A DNA stretch of 34,724 nucleotides from a virus. The stretch covers positions 1-34,724 of the IMG/VR virus record IMGVR_UViG_3300044984_002477; one strand, written 5' to 3'. Position numbers and translations under genes: made by a program. The notes under the pieces are model-generated. The model was not told the DNA's origin and ran no database searches. It saw only the letters and a program-made list of their open reading frames with translations. Below, piece by piece: positions 30,144-34,724 of this stretch; within the stretch, counting starts at the first letter, position 1; the number at the start of each line of letters is the position of its first letter.

Positions 30144-30557
30144 TTAATACATATCATCCGGGTCAAGGTCAAATAAATGACACAAATATTCAAATAGTAT
30201 TGAATGGTCACTAACGACGTTTTCGCTAGTGGAGTCAATAGATGCGTATTCTTCATCATTTCGATCATAGAATACGATCATATCACCTTCTAAATCAATA
30301 TGACCAACGTATTCATTATTGTTATCAATTCTGTATATTTTAGCTGTCGTAGTATTAACTTTATAATCTAGTGAAATAAATCTTATAACATCATTAGCAT
30401 TACCTTGATCATCCATGACCTCTAAACCACCATTTACATCTAAAAGAGCTTCACTTAATTCTTCACGCGTTAATGCAAACCATTTTACAGGTAACACATT
30501 TTCTTGATAGTTAATTAATTTTTCAGGCTCTGTATGAAACTTGTATGGGTCTAACAT
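30144..30557 (-). CDS. Leader-family paralogue 7 (137 residues)
   Basis: The signature is MLDPYKFHTEPEKLINYQEN, with Pro in the usually aliphatic fourth position. The beta body (AKIYRIDNNNEYVGHIDLEG, then MIVFYDRNDEEYASID) closely follows the last third of the 264-residue member (QKVGSVELSGKRLEFFDDDN). The end is an acidic helix (ILFEYLCHLFDLDPDDMY). Confidence 0.67.
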   Translation of the reverse strand: MLDPYKFHTEPEKLINYQENVLPVKWFALTREELSEALLDVNGGLEVMDDQGNANDVIRFISLDYKVNTTTAKIYRIDNNNEYVGHIDLEGDMIVFYDRNDEEYASIDSTSENVVSDHSILFEYLCHLFDLDPDDMY

Positions 30558-30560
30558 AAT

Positions 30561-30962
30561 TTATAACCTCATTGTTTTTAGTACTTTACCAATAAATGAT
30601 TCTATTGTTACTTCTTCACTAGGTTCAATGGTATTAGTGCTAGTATCAAATATGGTTGCTGTTGCATCACGAATATCAAATGCGTCGTCGTATCTAGGTA
30701 TTTTGATAACTGCTATGCATACATGCCGATGCTTAAATGACATACCAACCGAAAATTTTATATGACTTAAATCATCTACGTGTGTTGAGGTATAACTTAA
30801 CCCCGTGGGATTATACTTATCTGCGTCTTTTGTATCAATTATTTGAGCATAATGCTGTGCAAACACTACATTCATATCCTCAATGAATTTAAACGCACGC
30901 TGATGTACTTCACTTTGACTCAATTCATCTGGATTAGTATGATATTTATACACGTTTAGCAT
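30561..30962 (-). CDS. Leader-family paralogue 8 (133 residues)
   Basis: The signature is MLNVYKYHTNPDELSQSEVH. Then come a helix (RAFKFIEDMNVVFAQHYAQ), a beta segment (IKFSVGMSFKHRHVCIAVIK) and a basic terminal helix (TIESFIGKVLKTMRL). It abuts the neighbouring gene with no spacer. Function is unknown. Confidence 0.67.
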   Translation of the reverse strand: MLNVYKYHTNPDELSQSEVHQRAFKFIEDMNVVFAQHYAQIIDTKDADKYNPTGLSYTSTHVDDLSHIKFSVGMSFKHRHVCIAVIKIPRYDDAFDIRDATATIFDTSTNTIEPSEEVTIESFIGKVLKTMRL

Positions 30963-31361
30963 TTATCTATGATCCATTTTATATAATAATGCACCTATAG
31001 CTTCTATTATCTCATAGTCATCTAATCTTCCATTTTCATATAGAATAACATTATCTATATTTTCGTTTTTATAGTAAACCTTAAATAAGAAATCACCACC
31101 TGCTGTTTCAGGTGCGTTAGCTGTAACTAACCCTGATGCTTTATCACCATTTGGGCTGAATAATATGAGCGTAAAGGCAATAGTTTTATCACCTTCACGT
31201 CCATGCACGCTCCATCTCACAACCCTATCTTGTTCTTGATAAAATTCGACAAAATCAATTAATACTTTTTTTATCATATCAACAACGTCTGGCATACTGT
31301 AAGGTAATGGACGTTGTATTAACTCTAATGGGTTCGTGTAAAATTTGTATACATTTAACAT
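30963..31361 (-). CDS. Leader-family paralogue 9 (132 residues)
   Basis: The start is placed at MLNVYKFYTNPLELIQ (31361) rather than at MMNN four codons earlier. All other members begin at ML, and this start leaves a one-base spacer to the preceding stop. Tyr replaces the signature His (KFYT), the only such change in the family. The body has IKKVLIDFVEFYQEQDRVVR, a beta segment (KTIAFTLILFSPNGDK) and a terminal helix (EIIEAIGALLYKMDHR). Confidence 0.67.
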   Translation of the reverse strand: MLNVYKFYTNPLELIQRPLPYSMPDVVDMIKKVLIDFVEFYQEQDRVVRWSVHGREGDKTIAFTLILFSPNGDKASGLVTANAPETAGGDFLFKVYYKNENIDNVILYENGRLDDYEIIEAIGALLYKMDHR

Positions 31362-31362
31362 A

Positions 31363-31716
31363 TTATTCATCACCTTTAAATACTATATCGTGCACATAAT
31401 CACTTAGCTTGTCTAATAACTCATCATATGTTAAATCATACGCAAAACTCGTATATTCTTGACCATCGAAGTCCTTGCATTGTATAGTATCATTAATTTT
31501 TTCAAGCATGCCACAGTACATCGTACCCTTAGTACGATCAAATATAGAGATTGACTTTTTATGTAAATTACATAATATTGTGCGCTCAGTTTCTAACTTA
31601 TCATTCTCAGCATCAATATAATGTTTTAGTGCACGCTGAACATTTACCCACCAATGATCAGCATAATAATTATCTAATGATTCTGGATCCGCGTGGTAAT
31701 TATATACATCTAACAT
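31363..31716 (-). CDS. Leader-family paralogue 10 (117 residues)
   Basis: The signature is MLDVYNYHADPESLDNYY, with Ala for Thr after His. A helical stretch (WWVNVQRALKHYIDAENDKL) precedes a beta body (KSISIFDRTKGTMYCGMLEK, then CKDFDGQEYTSFAYD) and a closing helix (YDELLDKLSDYVHDIVF). The G-x-x-E/D-x...F-D-x-x-x-E-Y element matches paralogues 7 and 13. Confidence 0.67.
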   Translation of the reverse strand: MLDVYNYHADPESLDNYYADHWWVNVQRALKHYIDAENDKLETERTILCNLHKKSISIFDRTKGTMYCGMLEKINDTIQCKDFDGQEYTSFAYDLTYDELLDKLSDYVHDIVFKGDE

Positions 31717-31720
31717 AATT

Positions 31721-31852
31721 TTATCCAGCTAAATCATCAGAATTAGGATCAACTACTAACTTGTTTACAGCTGCTCTTGGACTTAATTTCCAGCGGCTTT
31801 CAAACTCATGTAATGTATCAGGCGCTGTATGATATTTGTATAAATCAAGCAT
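31721..31852 (-). CDS. Leader-family mini-member (43 residues)
   Basis: The ORF begins MLDLYKYHTAPDTLHEFESR and ends VVDPNSDDLAG. After the leader it matches only the start of the inserted domain of the 264-residue member (RWKLSPRAAVNKLVVDP against RWSIDPMLALEVLKKDP), then stops. It directly follows a terminator and late box, so it is the promoter-proximal gene of this arm. It may be a truncated remnant or a functional minimal form. Confidence 0.6.
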   Translation of the reverse strand: MLDLYKYHTAPDTLHEFESRWKLSPRAAVNKLVVDPNSDDLAG

Positions 31853-31881
31853 GCTTAGTCTCGTCTAATTTCTCAATCTAG

Positions 31882-31889
31882 TATTTATT
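31882..31889 (-). promoter_or_regulatory. Late-type box AATAAATA, minus strand
   Basis: The minus-strand TAATAAATAC ends 30 bases before the ATG at 31852, immediately downstream of the terminator at 31894-31919. Confidence 0.55.
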
Positions 31890-31893
31890 AACA

Positions 31894-31919
31894 TAAAAAA
31901 AGGCGATACATGATCGCCT
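31894..31919 (-). terminator. Rho-independent terminator
   Basis: The stem AGGCGAT/ATCGCCT has a five-base loop and is followed on the minus strand by seven T's. It ends the 33861-31929 operon. Confidence 0.85.
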
Positions 31920-31928
31920 GTTATTCTA

Positions 31929-32288
31929 TTAATCTGATTCAAGCCCTAGTATAACTCTAATGTAGTTGGATATCTTTACTTGCAATAACACTAATGATAT
32001 ACCAGTAAGATCAATCGTCTGATACAAATCCGGTCCGTGATAGCAATGTATGGAATTGAACCCCTCTAATTCAATATGATCTGACCCCATTGTGATCAGC
32101 TTTCCACTAATTTTACAGTTGAGTTCTAGATCATCTACACGTCCCTGAAATTCATTTATTTCATTGATGGATTCAACTACGTCATTAATTGCATCTACAA
32201 TAAATGATGTTATGTCACTCGTAAACTGCTCTTTGCTAAAGTCGACTAGCAATGATGGATCTGTATGATACTTGTATACGTTTAACAT
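31929..32288 (-). CDS. Leader-family paralogue 12 (119 residues)
   Basis: The signature is MLNVYKYHTDPSLLVDFSKE. The body has an acidic helix (ITSFIVDAINDVVESINEIN), a beta segment (LELNCKISGKLITMGSDHIE) and a terminal helix (LLQVKISNYIRVILGLESD). It is the last gene of its operon, with the terminator nine bases past the stop. Confidence 0.67.
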   Translation of the reverse strand: MLNVYKYHTDPSLLVDFSKEQFTSDITSFIVDAINDVVESINEINEFQGRVDDLELNCKISGKLITMGSDHIELEGFNSIHCYHGPDLYQTIDLTGISLVLLQVKISNYIRVILGLESD

Positions 32289-33083
32289 CTATATACCTAT
32301 GATTCGATCTACGAAATCATATATGGAGTCCCATGCTTCGTCCTGCGGTTGAGTTAGTTGCATTGTAGCCCACATCTCGTTGTCGTCATCAAAAAATTCT
32401 AATCTCTTACCCGATAATTCTACCGATCCAACCTTCTGGGTACCCTTGAGTATAATTAATCGCTTACCTTCCGGCTTGTAAGTTAAATGAACTTCTTTCC
32501 ATTCTTCGATATCATCAAAGTCATCCTCGTCCTGATCCAGATCTAACTGGTTCTCGTTTATTCCTTGAACTATGTCGTCAATTATTTCCTTGACGTAATC
32601 CTGCCAACTCCAACTCTCCTTGTCAACTCGCTGACCTCGGTCAAATTTAGCCCAGTCTCCTCCTAACCACATCCGCACATATTCACGCGCATGGTATTCA
32701 GATTTGGCTAATACCGCTTCCGCTTCCTTCCATGGACCCTCAATTACGTTACTGATGTATCGGTTTATTAATGTGTAGTTGTCTGTTGCTAGTAACCGCT
32801 TCTCTATTTGCGGATCTCTCTGCTTGATTAATATTGCATAATCTATTAATACCATAATATCATTACGAGCCATCAATACCTTTAACCCAGCTGGATATGC
32901 CTTTCCTGTATTAGATACATACGCAAGCACCGCTCTGTAATCTGTTAATACTATCCGCTCTGCTTTCTTGTTACTCGGATCCTTCTTTAATACCTCTAAC
33001 GCTAACATCGGATCAATACTCCACCGCTCTGCAAATCCAGGCAATTTCTCCGGCGTAGCATGGTAATTGTATATGTTTAACAT
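32289..33083 (-). CDS. Leader-family paralogue 13 (264 residues, with helical insert)
   Basis: The signature is MLNIYNYHATPEKLPGFAER. Residues about 20-160 form a helical-repeat region (WSIDPMLALEVLKKDP, then YISNVIEGPWKEAEAVLAKS, EYHAREYVRMWLGGDW). It resembles the 'W-x-E-A-E-x-x-I...YA' repeats of other large-phage proteins. Residues 160-264 return to the common body (YVKEIIDDIVQGI, VGSVELSGKRLEFFDDDNEM, IYDFVDRIIGI). So it combines leader, repeat domain and family body. Codon use is slightly richer in C and G than in the plus-strand members. Confidence 0.7.
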   Translation of the reverse strand: MLNIYNYHATPEKLPGFAERWSIDPMLALEVLKKDPSNKKAERIVLTDYRAVLAYVSNTGKAYPAGLKVLMARNDIMVLIDYAILIKQRDPQIEKRLLATDNYTLINRYISNVIEGPWKEAEAVLAKSEYHAREYVRMWLGGDWAKFDRGQRVDKESWSWQDYVKEIIDDIVQGINENQLDLDQDEDDFDDIEEWKEVHLTYKPEGKRLIILKGTQKVGSVELSGKRLEFFDDDNEMWATMQLTQPQDEAWDSIYDFVDRIIGI

Positions 33084-33116
33084 GTTATTTCTCTATTATA
33101 AAAATTAGTTACCTGT

Positions 33117-33485
33117 CTACAGCAAATGAACAAGGAATTTGTCTAATGCATCCGATACCTTGTCATATACCGACTCTACATCTTCACCGGTCAAATTAAA
33201 TTTGAGACTTTGAAATATCTGCTCTTTACGTTCAACATATTCGGCAGTTAAAATATATAACTTTCCTATCTCACCCACATCAAATGAAATATATCCTATC
33301 TTATCAGCCTTGTTCCGATATATCCGGTATTGAGTCTCTTCATATATCTGTCGCGTGTTCCATTCACACTTGTACTGATCTAACTTGGATATAATCAATT
33401 CTTGTATGGATTGAGTTATTTCTGATAGTTGACTGTAACCCACTAAGGTCTCAGGCGATGTATGATACTCATATATGTCTAACAT
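33117..33485 (-). CDS. Leader-family paralogue 14 (122 residues)
   Basis: The start is placed at MLDIYEYHTSPETLVGYSQL (33485), 42 codons inside the longest frame, because that extension lies wholly within the upstream gene and all family members begin at the ML signature. The body has a helix (QSIQELIISKLDQYKCEW), a beta segment (YRIYRNKADKIGYISFDVG) and a terminal helix (VYDKVSDALDKFLVHLL). Confidence 0.68.
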   Translation of the reverse strand: MLDIYEYHTSPETLVGYSQLSEITQSIQELIISKLDQYKCEWNTRQIYEETQYRIYRNKADKIGYISFDVGEIGKLYILTAEYVERKEQIFQSLKFNLTGEDVESVYDKVSDALDKFLVHLL

Positions 33486-33486
33486 G

Positions 33487-33861
33487 CTAACCACCAGCTT
33501 CCGCCCATGCATGGGCAATATCACTGAACGATTGACATATCGACTTGACAGCATCATGCACATCTTTAAATCGTTCGTCTTTAACCTGAACACTTGCATC
33601 ATTATACTCAAGCACCGCGGTTATTACACCAGTGTCCTCGTTGTATCCTAGTTTACCCCATATGTCAACTCCGTTTAACCTTAACGATATAGCTATAGCC
33701 TTACTACCTAAAGGCGCAATGTCATAGTCTACATCAAAATAATCTCCGGCATACATCTGGTCTTCTAACATCTCTAACATCTCATCCGTAGATGGAAATA
33801 ACTGACCCGCCCAACCTGTTAATTCTTCTGGATTTGTATGGTAATTGTATATGTTTAACAT
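33487..33861 (-). CDS. Leader-family paralogue 15 (124 residues)
   Basis: The signature is MLNIYNYHTNPEELTGWAGQ. The body has an acidic helix (STDEMLEMLEDQMYAGDYFD), a beta segment (GSKAIAISLRLNGVDIWGKL) and a C-terminal helix (VHDAVKSICQSFSDIAHAW). It is the first gene of the distal minus-strand operon, 30 bases after a late-type box. Confidence 0.68.
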   Translation of the reverse strand: MLNIYNYHTNPEELTGWAGQLFPSTDEMLEMLEDQMYAGDYFDVDYDIAPLGSKAIAISLRLNGVDIWGKLGYNEDTGVITAVLEYNDASVQVKDERFKDVHDAVKSICQSFSDIAHAWAEAGG

Positions 33862-33890
33862 GTTGCATCTCTATAAGTTCCGTAATATCT

Positions 33891-33898
33891 TATTTATT
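33891..33898 (-). promoter_or_regulatory. Late-type box AATAAATA, minus strand
   Basis: The box ends 30 bases before the ATG at 33861 and lies just downstream of the terminator at 33904-33930, the same module as at 31882-31919. Confidence 0.55.
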
Positions 33899-33903
33899 AT
33901 TCA

Positions 33904-33930
33904 TAAAAAAAGGCGATCCTAAGATCGCCT
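33904..33930 (-). terminator. Rho-independent terminator after the small membrane gene
   Basis: The stem AGGCGATC/GATCGCCT has a four-base loop and seven T's on the minus strand. It is nearly identical to the terminator at 31894, and it ends the phoH operon. Confidence 0.87.
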
Positions 33931-33935
33931 CCATA

Positions 33936-34031
33936 CTACTCTTTGGAATCCTTTATGTAATACTTGAATTCTATCTTTGTTATTACATATCCGACTACCG
34001 TGGCTGCTAATGCAAATACTAAGTATGGCAT
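33936..34031 (-). CDS. 31-residue membrane peptide
   Basis: The ORF begins MPYLVFALAATVVGYVITK and ends YYIKDSKE. It has one membrane-spanning stretch and a short charged cytoplasmic-type end. An AGGAG site lies seven bases before the ATG, the stop is just before a terminator, and phoH is immediately upstream. It is therefore very likely translated. Function is unknown. Confidence 0.65.
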   Translation of the reverse strand: MPYLVFALAATVVGYVITKIEFKYYIKDSKE

Positions 34032-34039
34032 CTGTTCTC

Positions 34040-34724
34040 CTAATGATATGCTAGTATTATCTCTCTACATATTCCAGATCGCACTACGTCGTCTATACCA
34101 AATCGCGTTATTCCGACCCCGGTTATGTCTAAGATCCGCTCAACCGCGTCTACTAAACCAGATACTCCTCGTATGTCCTTCTGCGATTCGTCTCCGTTAA
34201 TAATAACTTTACAGTTCTCACCTATTCTCGTTAAAAATAATTTCATCTGACTCGGCGTACAGTTCTGCGCCTCGTCTAATATTACTATCGCATCCTCAAA
34301 TGTACTACCACGAATGTATGCTAATGGCCGCACATCTATTACCTTAACCTTGATTAAATATTCTGCATATGTCTTACCTAATCGCTTGTATAATATGTCA
34401 CGCATTGGCTCAATATATGGCTCATACTTCTCCTCTAAATCTCCTGGCAGAAATCCATACGATTCACCAGCCTCTACTCCTGGTCGAGTTAATATAATCT
34501 TGTTTATACGCTTTGCTCGCAATTGCTCACATGCGTATGATAATCCAACATACGATTTACCGGTTCCTGCTACCCCTAGCCCTATCGTTATTATATTGTG
34601 CTTCATCGAACTTAAGTACTTACGCTGCGAGTTCGTTAATACCTCTATCTCACGCTCTGGCAATACCTCCGCTATGTATTGCTGCTCTATAACACCCTCT
34701 TCCTGCTTACGACCGTGTTTGTCT
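34040..34724 (-). CDS. phoH: PhoH-like ATPase (N-terminus outside window)
   Basis: The frame stays open to the window edge, so the true start lies beyond 34724; the first in-window start-like codon is a TTG at 34663. Visible motifs are TIGLGVAGTGKSYVGLSYAC (Walker A), ILTRPGVEAGESYGFLPGDL, the helix LEEKYEPYIEPMRDIL, VILDEAQNC (Walker B), MKLFLTRIG and VIINGDESQKDIRG. These define the PhoH family of P-loop ATPases, common in marine phages and linked by some authors to phosphate stress or RNA metabolism. The biochemical role is not settled. It shares a terminator with the 31-residue membrane gene. Confidence 0.92.
   Translation of the reverse strand, partial: DKHGRKQEEGVIEQQYIAEVLPEREIEVLTNSQRKYLSSMKHNIITIGLGVAGTGKSYVGLSYACEQLRAKRINKIILTRPGVEAGESYGFLPGDLEEKYEPYIEPMRDILYKRLGKTYAEYLIKVKVIDVRPLAYIRGSTFEDAIVILDEAQNCTPSQMKLFLTRIGENCKVIINGDESQKDIRGVSGLVDAVERILDITGVGITRFGIDDVVRSGICREIILAYH

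Noticed and set aside
33486-33611. N-terminal extension of leader-family paralogue 14
   Set aside because: It lies entirely inside the upstream paralogue's coding region, and all family members begin at the ML signature.
1-34724. tRNA genes, insertion sequences, integrase or attachment sites
   Set aside because: No cloverleaf-like sequence, transposase, integrase or flanking direct repeat was noticed; intergenic gaps are too short for most. A tRNAscan run would settle the tRNA question.

Overview
The window is A+T-rich, densely packed DNA from a T4-like (Tevenvirinae-related) myovirus. The marker genes are a UvsX recombinase, a UvsW helicase, a gp32-type single-stranded DNA-binding protein, a gp20-type portal, a gp26-like baseplate-hub protein, PhoH, a dimeric dUTPase and a GroES-like co-chaperonin. 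PhoH, CysC, QueD, DnaJ and long Ig-repeat tail proteins resemble the accessory set of marine/aquatic T4-like phages of Gram-negative hosts; the host itself cannot be read from the sequence. No tRNA, rRNA, CRISPR array or insertion sequence was seen. No gene-free stretch exceeds 300 bases.

Layout. (1) 54-7509, plus strand: a metallophosphoesterase and two paralogous virion proteins, the second carrying ten Ig-like repeats. (2) 7526-18212, minus strand: replication, recombination and accessory genes. Reading in the direction of transcription these are an unknown pair, cysC, gp32, a small membrane protein, queD, uvsX, a coiled-coil protein, uvsW (in two pieces), a DnaE-like fragment, GroES and small proteins. 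(3) 18280-18774, plus strand: two small genes. (4) 18763-21052, minus strand: dUTPase, a secreted HNH-type protein and unknowns. (5) 21198-21705, plus strand, facing a membrane/coiled-coil gene (21718-22134). (6) 22309-27336, plus strand: dnaJ, a gp26-like gene with a probable -1 frameshift extension, and the portal gene. (7) 27447-33861: fifteen paralogous genes sharing a short N-terminal signature, four on plus and eleven on minus, converging at 29255-29258. (8) 33936-34724, minus strand: a 31-residue membrane protein and phoH, which runs off the window.

The most striking content is four inteins in two essential phage genes. UvsW carries a large contiguous intein in its Walker A motif with the residues of a class 3 (W-C-T) intein and decayed LAGLIDADG motifs. 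It is also physically broken at its DE|CH box by a split intein: the N-intein ends one gene, the C-intein begins another, and an unrelated small gene lies between them. An active helicase would need one cis- and one trans-splicing event. The portal gene carries two inteins related to each other, separated by only 25 extein residues. The other main novelty is the fifteen-member family with the leader ML(D/N)(L/V/I)Y-x-(F/Y)H(T/A)-x-P-x-x-L, followed by divergent bodies and driven by repeated terminator/late-promoter modules. It looks like a set of diversified cargo or effector proteins sharing one targeting or docking tag.

Regulation. An octamer (G/A)(A/C/G)TAAATA, like the T4 late promoter, sits about 30-41 bases upstream of most structural or late-looking genes on both strands. 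A different motif, TTATAATATA, lies in front of gp32 (twice) and of the gene between uvsX and uvsW, suggesting early or middle promoters. Many genes are joined by ATGA or TAATG overlaps.
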